DNA from: Phallusia mammillata
Taxonomy: Eukaryota; Chordata; Ascidiacea; Phlebobranchia; Ascidiidae
DNA length: 64,000 bases
Direction of reading: 5' to 3'
NCBI GenBank assembly: GCA_003260075.1
Contig: QLIY01000658.1
Location: 1-64,000, forward strand
Part shown: piece after piece, positions 33,474 to 44,813 of the stretch
Position numbering within the stretch: the stretch's first letter is position 1
Layout of the letters: each line of letters opens with the position of its first letter
Notes under the pieces: model-generated
Database searches by the model: none
Told to the model about the DNA's origin: nothing
Seen by the model: only the letters and a program-made list of their open reading frames with translations
Program-made: the position numbers and the translations under genes

Positions 33474-33727
33474 ACAAAAGAGATACGGCAACCTGCTACA
33501 AGCCCTTGCTAACTATGCAAGATTTGCGACAGAACTGTCCCCCCCCCCAAAGTTGTTTAACGATATATATTTTACCCCAAAAGGGCATCTTCAGTCGTTC
33601 TGTGAAACAACGGGTGTCAAAGTAAAACAAACCAAGCAATGAACTAAATACATATTAAACACACAAAAGAGATACGGCAACCTGCTACAAGCCCTTGCTA
33701 ACTATGCAATATTTGCGGCAGAACTGC
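33473..33727. repeat. Direct duplication near poly-C runs
   Basis: About 65 bases at 33473-33537 recur at about 33660-33727 with two or three differences. The first copy is bounded by the 72-base C run and a 10-base C run (33539-33548), consistent with a misplaced contig end. Confidence 0.8.
33570..33594 (-). ncRNA. Hammerhead-like relic
   Basis: On the minus strand: CTGAAGATGCCC-TTTT-GGGG followed by TAAAATATATATCG. The layout matches the relics at 15.7 and 22.9 kb, with CTGA, GATGC, a short helix, then GCGAAA or a variant followed by TATATA. The core differs from active hammerheads (CTGATGA ... GAAA), so activity is unlikely. Confidence 0.35.
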
Positions 33728-34002
33728 GTCTATGCTACACGAAAGGCAAAGACTACAACAAGCGATAAGGGAACAGTGCGCACCCAGATAAAAAAGAAGG
33801 AAAAGGGGAGTGACGAGATAACCTTCTAGTCCAGAGGCGTTCGTTACACTTTGGTATCAAAATGCCCGCAATGTCAATTAAACCAACATAACATATGATT
33901 TGATTCAAAATAGTTTGGTCACAACGTAAGACCGATGGTTTAGCAGCTTTTTGTGACCTGTATCTCAAAGAGCGTCAGTAAGCAAGTCAATGCGTTAGTG
34001 GG

Positions 34003-34840
34003 TCATGAGAGCGTTATAATTTCAGCAATGTTTTCTGGTTTATCATGCCATAAAACATAATCAGGGTAACAATATGAAGTCCTTGTTGTGTTACATTCTG
34101 TGCAGTGAACGACAAGCTCATGCTTTTTCCCACCTACAAAAGTAAAAGATATAAAGTGCACAGTAATGATGAATCAAAGCATATGTTACTTTTTTATACT
34201 GCTATTATATAAATGAAACCTCCTCATAGACAACAGTTTAAAAAAGGGTTTGTATCAAAAGAAATGGTGAAACCAACCATAGCAGAGCAGTTGCCATAGC
34301 ACTAAACCAACCATAGCACTAAAATATTGGTCAAGCTAGAAATAGTCCACTTACTTTTAGGTCTGACTTTAGATGTTATACCAGGCATCAAAATCATCAT
34401 GCACTTTTTGCAGAGATTTCGCTTCACATGGGGGCTTCTGCATGTAAAAACATTGCCTTATGATTTGACAGTTGACACAACTACACTATGTTAAAAATAC
34501 TTACAATCGCAAGCAATTTTTTTGAGCTAGGGATTTCATGGTTTGGGCATAGTGTCTGGCCAATTCTTTTTGTGGTGGATCATTTTTCAAAGCTAAATGT
34601 GCGGCCTGAAAAGGTAGTTTACAGTTTACACCTAAAATTTATCATACATGGGTAAAAAGTTACATTAACTCACAGTAAGAGATTAAAGTTAAAAATTAAC
34701 TCCGCCTCGGTGTAGGCTGTAGCTAAAATAAGTAAAAACATTAATCTTCCTGAAGTTACCTGAAAGAGAAAGTTCAGTCTTTGAAAAACGTCTTTTTTCT
34801 GCACTTGAAAATGCTTGTTTTTGCGGGTGTTTTTCCCCAT
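34003..34840 (-). CDS. rpp21: Ribonuclease P/MRP protein subunit RPP21
   Basis: Four exons, 34840-34760, 34605-34505, 34437-34355 and 34133-34003, with GT-AG borders and matching phases. They give 131 residues (human RPP21 is 154). The N-terminal KDVFQRLNFLFQ followed by AAHLALKNDP aligns with human [23 protein letters not shown]. The basic helix region LARHYAQTMKSLAQKNCLR is next. The zinc ribbon is intact: LCKKCMMILMPGITSKVR supplies the first Cys pair and VVHCTECNTTRTSYCYP the second. LWHDKP near the end matches human LLWGDRP. The protein is part of nuclear RNase P, which removes 5' leaders from tRNA precursors. It is convergent with PGD. Confidence 0.92.
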
Positions 34841-34911
34841 TTTGCTACAAATTTAAACGCGAGGACTTTCATGCGTCAATCGAATCGAAGCAAAAAATAT
34901 TTAAAATTTCC

Positions 34912-35228
34912 GGGTCTACGCAGTAGCTCATTCATACCAAAGACCAAAGTCTACAAAAAACATTTCCATACATGAGATCACCTGGGACTTTCCACATCGA
35001 GCGGGGTAAGTTACCAATTTCGCATAAATATTATCAAACCACCAAATATTTACGTGTTAACGCTTGTTCATCCCCCCCCCCGGTCTACGCAGTAGCTCAT
35101 TCATACCAAAGACCAAAGTCTACAAAAAAACATTTCCATACATGAGATCACCTGGGACTTTCCACATCGAGCAGGGTAAGTTACCAATTTCGCATAAATA
35201 TTATCAAACCACCAAATATTTTCAATGT
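34912..35228. repeat. Direct duplication joined by C10
   Basis: Bases from about 34912 to 35070 recur at 35082-35228, separated by ten C (35072-35081). The copies start GGTCTACGCAGTAGCTCATT and differ at a few positions. They lie just upstream of RPP21, so its promoter spacing is uncertain. Confidence 0.85.
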
Positions 35229-36012
35229 TAACTTTGTTGTTTTAATTTGTGTTGATTTTAGGCAATCCATGTAGATACCAAAAACCGAAAACGTGAAGAT
35301 TTGGATTAGTCATTCCAGCATTCGAACAAAAACATTTAGGGTTATCTATCTCAGGACACAATAATACTCCTGTATCTTTTAGTAAAATATAAGAGGGTCA
35401 AATCAGTCGGATAGGACGATAAAACCTCTCACAAAGTTGCCGTCGTCGCGATTTTAAAGCACTTATCTACGTCAAGGGTGCTCAGATGAACGGCGGGATT
35501 CGATCGTGAGGACGCGCGTTTTAAGAGATTTCATCGCCAGCTGATAGCACTTTTCGTTGCGACAGGGTTTTTATCCAGCCACTGTGCAGTTTTTAACAGC
35601 AGGACGATCCTTTACAATAAGTTGTGTGGGGTACAGAGTAGAGTTTATGTCCAAAGTAAAGGGAAATTTGTTATTACTGGAAAAAAATCCGCGCAAAATT
35701 GCTGAACGCTTTGGATAATTGGAAAAATATAAATATTTAAAAAAGCATGTTCAAGGGATTACTTTGGGTTGGATAGACTGAAATTGCGTTTCACAATGCG
35801 TTTGAAAAGCTGAAAAAGCTTAAATCTTGTGTCGCAGACTCAGGTGATTTACATAGTTTGTAAACAGTTGCTAATGCCTTAACAAAGTTGGGACGGCACC
35901 CTGACATAACTATGTAAATGGAGTTATCAACAAAACTCGCTTAGTTTTATTGAAAGTTAAAACAGTTTAAGAGGTATTTACGCATCTAACAACAAAACAA
36001 GTTTAACAATGA

Positions 36013-37980
36013 TTTTCTCCCCCTGTTTGTTTCATTGCAACTTTCAGACCCTTGTGGGCACCACAAACGGTAATTAACATCATCGTGGGAAGTTTAGTGC
36101 CAAGGGTGTAGCCTAAACAGTTTAATGAAATACGGAAATGCCCTTATTTGTGGCAGTGGGCTGTATTTCTTGGCAGTTGTGCAAAAGAACAGTTAAAGTG
36201 TTAGTATTGCTATTCTTTTTTTGCACAGGCTTTAGGAGGGATGGTTATTTTGTGTAAGTTGTAACAATAACATAGAACAGCAAAATGTTTTCTGCTCAAT
36301 AAGGTCAAATTATACATGCTTTTAGATCGCATTGTGCTTCCCGTCAGTTTAGAAAGTTAAGAAAAAAGTTTATTCCAGATAAATAAATAAATGTTGCCGT
36401 TTTATTGTCAACTTGACGTTAGCAAACTTACGAAATGTGTTCAAGCTTGTAATGCATCGCTGGTTTTGTTTACCAAAGGCAGCGCTTGATAGACGTGCAA
36501 ACTTACGACAATTAAAGTGTGGTAAGCAGGAAAACAATGAATGACTTGTTAATCTGTAGTAGCGAATTTGAAATGATGTAATGACTGACAGACAGGCGCT
36601 TTTCGAGTTTGTGTTCGTGTCCAGGGGGTATGGAGCACTCAAATTTAGCACATTTCCCCTAATCATTACAAAAACTGGTTATCGATAACATTGAAAAACA
36701 TAATGCTGAATAGAGTTTTTTTAAGCATTTTGTTGGGGCTGTACACTGTTATTACCTTTTACCAAATCTTTGACCAATTGACCAGTTAGTTTTGTGTAAA
36801 TTTCAACGAACAATTGTGCAACTTATACTAAACATGTTTACGTTTAAAACTGGTGGTGCATTAAACTGTTTTGTTAAACAAATTGAATAGTTCGAGCAAA
36901 CGGGGTCAAAAGAAATTAGGCCAAAGAGTTTTTGAGATTTTTTTCCGGTCGGTCGGTCTACTCTACTAGACGTAGGGTAAAAAAGCACACAATGCTATTG
37001 GCCCCCCCCCCTTTCTCCCCCTGTTTGTTTCATTGCAACTTTCAGACCCTTGTGGGCACAACAAACGGTAATTAACATCATCGTGGGAAGTTTAGTGCCA
37101 AGGTTGTAAACAGTTTAATGAAATGCGGAAATGCCCTTATTTGTGGCAGTGGGCTGTATTTCTTGGCAGTTGTGCAAAAGAACAGTTAAAGTGTTAGTAT
37201 TGCTATTCTTTTTTTGCACAGGCTTTAGGAGGGATGGTTATTTTGTGTAAGTTGTAACAATAACATAGAACAGCAAAATGTTTTCTGCTCAATAAGGTCA
37301 AATTATACATGCTTTTAGATCGCATTGTGCTTCCCGTCAGTTTAGAAAGTTAAGAAAAAAGTTTATTCCAGATAAATAAATAAATGTTGCCGTTTTATTG
37401 TCAACTTGACGTTAGCAAACTTACGAAATGTGTTCAAGCTTGTAATGCATCGCTGGTTTTTGTTTACCACAGGCAGCGCTTGATAGACGTGCAAACTTAC
37501 GACAATAGAAGTGTGGTAAGCAGGAAAACAATGAATGACTTGTTAATCTGTAGTAGCGAATTTGAAATGATGTAATGACTGACAGACACGCGCTTTTCGA
37601 GTTTGTGTTCGTGTCCAGGGGGTATGGAGCACGCAAATTTAGCACATTTCCCCTAATCATTACAAAAACTGGTTATCGATAACATTGAAAAACATAATGC
37701 TGAATAGAGTTTTTTAAGCATTTTGTTGGGGCTGTACACTGTTATTACCTTTTACCAAATCTTTGACCAATTGACCAGTTAGTTTTGTGTAAATTTCAAC
37801 GAACAATTGTGCAACTTATACTAAACATGTTTACGTTTAAAACTGGAAACTGCATTAAACAAATTGAATAGTTCCAGCAAACGGGGTCAAAAGAAATTAG
37901 GCCAAAGAGTTTTTGAGATTTTTTTCCGGTCGGTCGGTCTACTCTACTAGACGTAGGGTAAAAAAGCACACAATGCTATT
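36013..37980. repeat. Near 1-kb direct duplication joined by C10
   Basis: Bases 36013-37001 recur at 37012-37980 with few differences, separated by ten C (37002-37011). Both copies start TTTCTCCCCCTG or close to it and end AAAGCACACAATGCTATTGG. Differences include TGGTGGTGCATTAAACTG against TGGAAACTGCATTAAAC, plus scattered SNPs. It is the best pair here for measuring divergence between the two copies. Confidence 0.9.
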
Positions 37981-37990
37981 GGATCTAAAC

Positions 37991-38410
37991 CAGCGGTTCC
38001 CAAACTGGGGTCCGCGGTCCTTTAGGGGTCCGTGAGGCAATTTTGGGGGGACCGCGAAGCGGTTGAAGTAATTCTATAATCTTATTTGGCGTCAGTTTGT
38101 GCCACTAAATAAGTTTAAATCAAAGTAGAATTGAGAATCGACTGTCTCCATTGCTAAACAATGGCCTTTATTGAATGACAACTATCAAAAATGCAATTGT
38201 TCGCGCACAATCGTAATGTTTTTTTCCTGTTTGTGATGTCACATGCTGGCTTTGAATGATTGTTATGCGCAATTTTGCATAACTGGCTAAAATCCTGCAA
38301 TCAACTTTCGTTTTTATGAAATACACATTCAGGCTTAAGGACCGCGAGCCCTCGAAATAATGGCAAAGGGACCGTTTTGAAAAAAATATGAAAAAGTTTG
38401 GGAACCACTG
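37991..38410. mobile_element. Non-autonomous hAT-type element
   Basis: The ends are CAGCGGTTCCCAAACTGGGG and AAGTTTGGGAACCACTG. The 8-bp target duplication ATCTAAAC is perfect (37983-37990 and 38411-38418). It is 420 bp, with GTCCGCGG and GGACCGCGAAGC motifs near the left end and GGACCGCGAGCCC near the right. There is no transposase frame. Confidence 0.93.
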
Positions 38411-38650
38411 ATCTAAACGGAGCATAGAAGCCAATAGGAAATCGAAATGGTTTGAGTGGCTGTATAATGTAGTCAATGTCTGTGAAAAACCAACGTTTTG
38501 GAGGCATGTTTGTCGAAATCACAAAGGGAATACAGTTTGGCATAATGTGCCAACATTTTTGTGTGCTTGTTCGTGTGTGAACTGTTAAACATATGTTAAG
38601 AGCATTAGGGGGCATTAACTTTCCAAACGAGATGGTTTTGTGGTTATTAT

Positions 38651-39247
38651 TAGAGATGTACCGAATATTCGGTTTGCCGAATTTATTCGGCCGAATCGGC
38701 CACTTTTGCAAAGATTCGGTTTCGACCGAATAATTTGTTGCGATTCGGCGGAAACCGAATCTTTTACGAACACTCATTTTAAGCTTTAAACGTGACTTTT
38801 CTGCTAAGTGACGTACCACGCAATCTTTCAGTTTACAACATAACGAAAACCGCGTAAACTTGTATATTTTTCAACACATTATCGTTTTTCCTACAGTGGA
38901 CAAAAAATCAGTAATTCATTGGCNTTTTTTCTGCTTAGTATCAACGAAAATCGCGTCGATCATTATTTTTTTTACACATTCGCTTTTCCCACTGCAGACG
39001 AAAATCAGTAATTCATTGTCGGGTTGGCAATCAATGTTATACCCCACTGAACTAAAATAAGAACGAAACACAACCATTCTGCACTAATTGCCAGGTAGAT
39101 CAACTTATGTTTTCATGTCAATCGCCTAGGGTACGACTTTGCGTGACGTTATAAATGATTCGGTTGATTCGGCCGAATTTATTCGGCAAAACCGCCGAAT
39201 ATTCGGTTTCGGCCGAATCGGAATTTCGCCGATTCGGTACATCACTA
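38651..39247. mobile_element. hAT-type element with CCGAATATTCGG-rich ends
   Basis: The terminal repeats are TAGAGATGTACCGAATATTCGG and the inverse CCGATTCGGTACATCACTA. The perfect 8-bp target duplication is GTTATTAT (38643-38650 and 39248-39255). Several palindromic TTCGGCCGAA-like motifs lie inside each end. An N at 38924 sits between two near-repeats (ATCAGTAATTCATTG at about 38907 and 39006), so the middle may be misassembled. It is a different family from the CAGTGG elements. Confidence 0.9.
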
Positions 39248-40218
39248 GTTATTATACGCCAGTGGCATCATGTCACAAAGAAGCTTATGGAATATGAAGA
39301 CTGTACTCTCTTATTGCAGGCATACTTCACTTATACTGCGTACGACATGTTTGGCTGCTGTAAGCTGCCAGAATTTGTCATGAGAAATATTGGCTTTATG
39401 TTTTTGTAATGAATGAAGGTGATCTAAAATAAATGGCCGTTTTTCGGTTTTTAATACATTCAGGCACGTGACGAAAACTCTTTGTCCCCCTGTTCTGTCG
39501 CACACGTCGACATAATCGATAACAGGCTTAGACTCGACACACAACTTTAACACAGAAGTTACAGTTGGAAACAATCAGTCAAGTTCTATTGTTTCGAAAC
39601 AAGCACCCTTGTCTGCCCAAAAAGCGCTGTTTGTGCCACGTGCTAGTCTGTAGAACGTTCAAGTTGGTGTGATGTAAGGGCATTTGTTGTGGACTATATA
39701 GGGCCATGTTTTGTTAGTTGGAGGACCATGTGGAATAATAATTTACTGATCCTTAAAAAAAATGAAGTTGTTTAATGTGAACACATGGATTTTTAGCATT
39801 GGCTGATTGTAAATAAAAAGGTAGCAAAACTATAGTTTTTCTTTGACCTTTATTTGTATGTCGACAATATAGTGGCAACTTTTTAAACCGATTGTTTGTA
39901 AATGTAAGAAAACGATCGAGACAAAGTTTGTTAACCCTTACAATTAAGATGATTGTAGCGTTTTGTTATTTGTTTTTGTCCAGCAGGTGTATAAAACTAT
40001 GAAGTATCATGTTTTTCAAAAAAGGCAAGAAAAACGGTTGTTATTAGTTGACGTTTGTTCAACACTTGCAGTTTACAGCCGCAAAGCCACCACAAGACAG
40101 TAGAGTAGAATCGTAAGACAATATTTTTGTTGGAAGTTGTTCTATCAATTTTTTATAGATATGAAAGCAGTGTGCTAATGTGTTTTGAGTGCACAATGGA
40201 GAACGATGCCAACAACAA

Positions 40219-40863
40219 TATTGGTCTCAAATCGTAAAGTCAAGTTAACTAAAACTCGCTCGCAGATGAACAACTTTATTAAAACTTAGACTGTCCTAGA
40301 GTAAGAAAAAAATGCAGCTTTACATGATGCAACAAAACTCGTTTACGAACTAAATTATAAGCTTAAATGGCAAAATAAAAAAGTGGTGGCAAATAAAGTT
40401 TTACATGTTACATAAGATTTTCAAACTTAGTGATTCTCACACTGTGTGCCGCGGCAGGGGCAAGAGGGGGCACTGGAATTTCAAAGTACCGCAAAATTAC
40501 AATATTTTGTCGAATAACGTGATGACTGAAAAACGAAAGTGTTCTAAGAAAGGAAGTTAGAATAGTCAAAGCAAATGTCTAAACAAGCGACTTTAACGAT
40601 ATGTGCATTGTTTACGTATCTGGTGTTGTTTTCATAGCCTCGTTTTTATGCATTTTAAACAGACATAATAATGGGTCATTGTTGCGTGGCTGTGCGGGGA
40701 TTTTTCATCGTTGACGCAAATATACTGCGGGGGGGGGGGATATTGGTCTCAAATCGTAAAGTCAAGTTAACTAAAACTTGCTCGCAGATAAACAACTTTA
40801 TTAAGACTTAGACTGTCCTAGAGTAAGAAAAAAATGCAGCTTTACATGATGCAGGGGGGGGGG
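40219..40863. repeat. Fragment duplicated between two G10 runs
   Basis: About 112 bases starting ATTGGTCTCAAATCGTAAAG at 40219 recur at 40741-40853, bracketed by G runs at 40729-40739 and 40854-40863. A short contig fragment bounded at both ends by G runs is hard to explain except as a misplaced assembly piece. Confidence 0.85.
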
Positions 40864-41060
40864 ACGAAATACTGGTGTGCATGGAAAAGTTTCAAATCTC
40901 ATATTTTTGTTATTGGTAATTAAAGCATTCTTTCCCATAACAATAAAGTTAAAAATTACCATTTTGAACAGAATTTGTTATGTTTACCTGCGAGGTGTGA
41001 CGCGAAAGAAAATTTTAGTTCTTTAATGCGCCACATTCTAAAAAAGTTTGAGAACCACTG
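40437..41060. mobile_element. Probable hAT-type element interrupted by assembly joints
   Basis: The left end TAGTGATTCTCACACTGTG and right end AAAGTTTGAGAACCACTG resemble the CAGTGGTTCTCAAACT terminus. No matching target duplication was found. The interior contains the misplaced fragment between two G runs, so the true length is unknown. Confidence 0.5.
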
Positions 41061-41093
41061 GTTTAGGTTAACGATCGCGGGGAACTTTTTAAC

Positions 41094-41630
41094 GGTGCTA
41101 ATGAAGTCAGAGCACCATGCTATTTGTTTAATTTGAGTACAAATAAATATTTTTTATTATTTCAAGACCAAAAAACTTAATTTAAATATAGCCGTAGATT
41201 TTTTTGCGAATAATGTTTACTGATGAAATTCAATACTTGGTTAAGTATTATTTACTTATTATGTTAGGAAATACAAGATAAGATTTGTCTGAGATTCAGA
41301 CGCAATATGGAAAAGATCCACATCTGGCTTGCAGCAAAATTTGCACTGTCCCTCAGACAGGAACGGAAATGTACAATTTTGCCAAGTCAGCTTTCAAGAA
41401 TGATTTTACGAATCTAAAAGTTGTCTGGATAAGGGGGGGGGGGATATATTTTATGCCATGTGTTCATAATTACTTGCGGTGCTAATGAAGTCAGAGCACC
41501 ATACTATTTGAGATCCACATCTGGCTTGCAGTAAAATTTGCACTGTCCCTCAGACAGGAACGGAAATGCACAATTTTGCCATGTCAGCTTTCAAGAATGA
41601 TTTTACGAATCTAAAAGTTGTCTGGATAAG
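41094..41630. repeat. Direct duplication joined by a G run
   Basis: GGTGCTAATGAAGTCAGAGC occurs at about 41094 and 41478. GATCCACATCTGGCTTGCAG occurs at about 41318 and 41511. The first copy is broken by a G run (41433-41443). Read together, these are two versions of one locus spliced out of order. Confidence 0.8.
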
Positions 41631-42297
41631 TTTGGTTTTAAAAGCTATGCTTTCATTTATATTTTTAGCGTGTTTGCAAACGTGTTTTATCGTATTGGAC
41701 TATGGCCGGAGCAAAATACAAACCGTATTATTTATTAATAAGCGCGTCGCTGAAAAGGATTATGATTTCAAATCGATTACTTATCTACATTTTATCGATC
41801 AGCTTAGGTGACCAATGTCTAAGAGGTTAGATGTCGAGATTTAAACCATTTTTTCTTTTGTTTATTTATCGTTGGTAAAGGTAACGCCTGAATCGGTTAA
41901 GTCTAGGTTGAATGAGTAAATGAGCCCATGGAAGGTTTTCTTGAGTCAGCGACCTTTTCATGACATACAAAATTTATTTTAAACTCCAAACTGCTTTCAA
42001 TGTATTACATTGACAGGAAAGTCTACTAACGTAAGAACTCACATCACACCACAAAATTTGCTAAATACAGATGGACGGCGCAAAAAGCATTTTGCGAATA
42101 TGCACGACCTTTCTGCTGTTAATAGCCTTATTTCCCCAACGGCCGCCAAGTGTCTATGTTTTTGTTTTTGGTGTAATGAAATATCTCACAATATTCCATC
42201 TGCGGGTGCCTGAAACATCTACATTCATTTTTTTAACGTAATCCACATAATGAGTTAAACAATTTGGCGGTCAATCTTAAATGTTTATGACGTCATG

Positions 42298-42511
42298 ATC
42301 CAAATGGTGACGCTGTGTGGTGCCTTTATATTTTGCATTATTTGCATGTATGTTGGCTATTGGACTGGTAATATAACTTTCCACCCCCATAAAATAAGTT
42401 GGGGGGGGGGTCAAATGGTGACGCTGTGTGGTGCCTTTATATTTTGCATTATTTGCATGCATATTGGCTATTGGACTGGTAATATAACTTTCCACCCCCA
42501 TAAAATAAGTT
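42298..42511. repeat. Direct duplication joined by G10
   Basis: Bases 42298-42400 recur at 42411-42511 with two or three differences, separated by ten G (42401-42410). Each copy contains CAAATGGTGACGCTGTGTGG and ends CATAAAATAAGTT. Confidence 0.88.
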
Positions 42512-42735
42512 AAGAACAGTTTTAAAGCCAAATATCCGATAAAAGAGTTTTATTTATATTACGGTTGCCAGTACATATATTTAATATACATGTTTCACGG
42601 GCGCATAATATATGTTCACGGGCGCGCATCAATTAGTCTTCGCGGCCGCATTAGGCCATACGGCCGCAGGTCGTACACCCCCAGTTGATCTCGAGTAAAG
42701 CAATACTACGAATATTAAAAGGTGTACCATCAGAG

Positions 42736-43072
42736 CACTATTTCTCAACTGGAGGTCCATGATGACTTTTTAGGTGGTCCACAAAACGATAATTATATTT
42801 GGCGATGTAGGCTACTGGAATAAGTTGCATATGATTTATTGTATATTCAATACGAAAAAAGCTTATCCAAGTCATTGGCCATTTATTGTTATCTGTCAGT
42901 TGTTTGATATCACTTTTGGAAATTATGTATTGAAGGAATATGTTTTAAGCCAATATGTTTGTTACGGATTATGTCTTTATCTTTACTTAACAATTAGACT
43001 GGTCCACGATATTCATTTAGTAAATTTCGTTGAACTAGTGGCCCAAGGCCTGTAACGAGTTGAGAACCACCG
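42736..43072. mobile_element. Diverged hAT-type element
   Basis: The left end CACTATTTCTCAACTGG and right end GAGTTGAGAACCACCG are imperfect inverted repeats. The flanks CATCAGAG and CACTAGAG would be an 8-bp target duplication with two mismatches. It is 337 bp and apparently old. Confidence 0.6.
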
Positions 43073-43891
43073 CACTAGAGATTAGAGATTAAAACCTAAA
43101 GTAAGCGATTACAGTGATGTTGCGTTAACTACTAACCGCCCTGACACAGTCAGAAGCACTTTTCGGGCAGCCCCCTTTTATCCGATTTTGCTCCGGGGGT
43201 TAATTATTTTTGCGGCCACGGACAGCGAAATGCCTCTTGAATAATTTACTAGCTGGAACCACTGCGGATTTTGATTAGCCCCTTCCAACAGGAACAAAAA
43301 TCAGTGAATTGGTCATTTATATTTGTTAACTCGCGTGGCGCCCAAAGCATGGTCAATATGTGTTTGTTTATCAATAAATTTGTTTTTCAATATCGGGGGT
43401 CGTAAGCTTTAACCCTACTAAAGCTTTTGTTTTGATGTTGATAACAGGTTTTTATAGGGTTTAAGTTTGGTTCCACCCGCAAAATTTGAATAATAAACAA
43501 TTTTGTTTCTATTTCTAGTGATTTGATTCCCTTTTGTCTTAATGACGCACAATAGACATCGTGACGTAAATCATTTGCCCAATCTGCCCCCGTGATGACG
43601 TAAGGAATTTACTCCCAAACATGACATTGAGAACATTTATATTTAGAATAGATCGATGAACAGACGTTGTACTTTTTATTGTAACTGCCTTGAAAAAAGT
43701 TTTGAAATAGTTTCATAGCAGTGTTAAGTCGTATTTTTTTTAAATAATGAACGTGTCATCCACCGGATCTCATATTTAACAAACTTTTCGATTAACCAGC
43801 GTGAACCTGCATTTATGAACTACAGTAATTAAGTAACATTATGCAACATATAATTCACGTCTATTCAGTTGAACAAGTGCAAAGAAAAACT

Positions 43892-44347
43892 TTACATACA
43901 GTCTAACATGAATCATTTCTTTAAATTTGAAGAAGTTATACCTTTGCTCAGAGAATTGATAAACAAAAGCGTCAACGCAAACTTTTGACCCTAAACCACA
44001 AACTTAAAACATTGTTGTGTACTTGTCCAATTTTAGGTACACTCCTGATTTACTTTTTAGGGCGTGACAAATTGAAAGTGTTGTGGCCGTTGGGTAAAGT
44101 TGTGTTTGCAGCGGGGGGGGGGCCTTTACATACAGTCTAACATGAATCATTTCTTTAAAAATTTGAAGCAGTACCTTTGCTTTGAGAATTGATAAACAAA
44201 AGCGCCAACGCAAACTGTTGACCCTAAACCACAAACTTAAAACATTGTTGTGTCACTTGTCCAATTTCAGGTACACTCCTGATTTACTTTTTAGGGCCTG
44301 ACAAATTGAAAGTGTTGTGGCCGTTGGGTAAAGTTGTGTTTGCAGCG
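43892..44347. repeat. Direct duplication joined by G10
   Basis: About 220 bases before the G run (44113-44122) recur after it. Both copies contain CATACAGTCTAACATGAATC and end GTTGTGTTTGCAGCG. Single-base differences and a small indel separate them. Confidence 0.87.
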
Positions 44348-44696
44348 GGGTGCAGCACAGATTGTTTTAAATTACTGCGTTTTGTCTGTTAGCATTTCTT
44401 GCTAGTCAGAAGCCCCTGTGGACTCTAAAAGGATAAAATGAAATGCAAAATCGATCCGCTGCCTTAGCTGTTAAGCTCTAGAAAACACGCACTTTAATGG
44501 ATAGCTTGTTAGCGAATTAGGTTTGTAGCGGTTTTGTGGTTTACTTGTCAAAAGTGTCTTTCCCGTTTTCTTAGATTTCTAAAGTCTGGGATAAAGTTCG
44601 CTATGTTGCAATAAAGCTGACGGTATATAAAGCTTTAAGATTGGACAGCACATAAATCTAATTGGTTAGTTTGGTCCTTTTTCACTGCAACTGCAA

Positions 44697-44813
44697 AAGT
44701 GCTTAAATCTACAGTTATAAATTAGTAACTACAGTTACGGTACAAGGGGGGGGGGTGCGTGTATAGTGCTTAAATCTACAGTTATAAATTAGTAACTACA
44801 GTTACGGTACAAA
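44697..44813. repeat. Short direct duplication joined by G10
   Basis: AGTGCTTAAATCTACAGTTA through to TTACGGTACAA occurs on both sides of the G run (44746-44755), with the second copy starting at about 44767. The two copies are essentially identical. Confidence 0.87.

Larger units (their letters stand above)
32179..34002. other. Convergent intergenic region between PGD and RPP21
   Basis: It should hold both 3' untranslated regions. It contains a 72-base C run (33402-33473), a 10-base C run (33539-33548), a direct duplication around them, and a hammerhead-like relic on the minus strand near 33570-33594. No gene is supported. Confidence 0.5.

Noticed and set aside
34972..35300. Small divergent spliced frame opposite RPP21 (ATGAGATCACCTGG..., donor GTAAGTT, acceptor TTTTAG, stop soon after)
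   Set aside because: The splice sites are good, but the product would be about 25 residues with no family resemblance, and the first exon lies inside a duplicated assembly block. More likely untranslated or noncoding.
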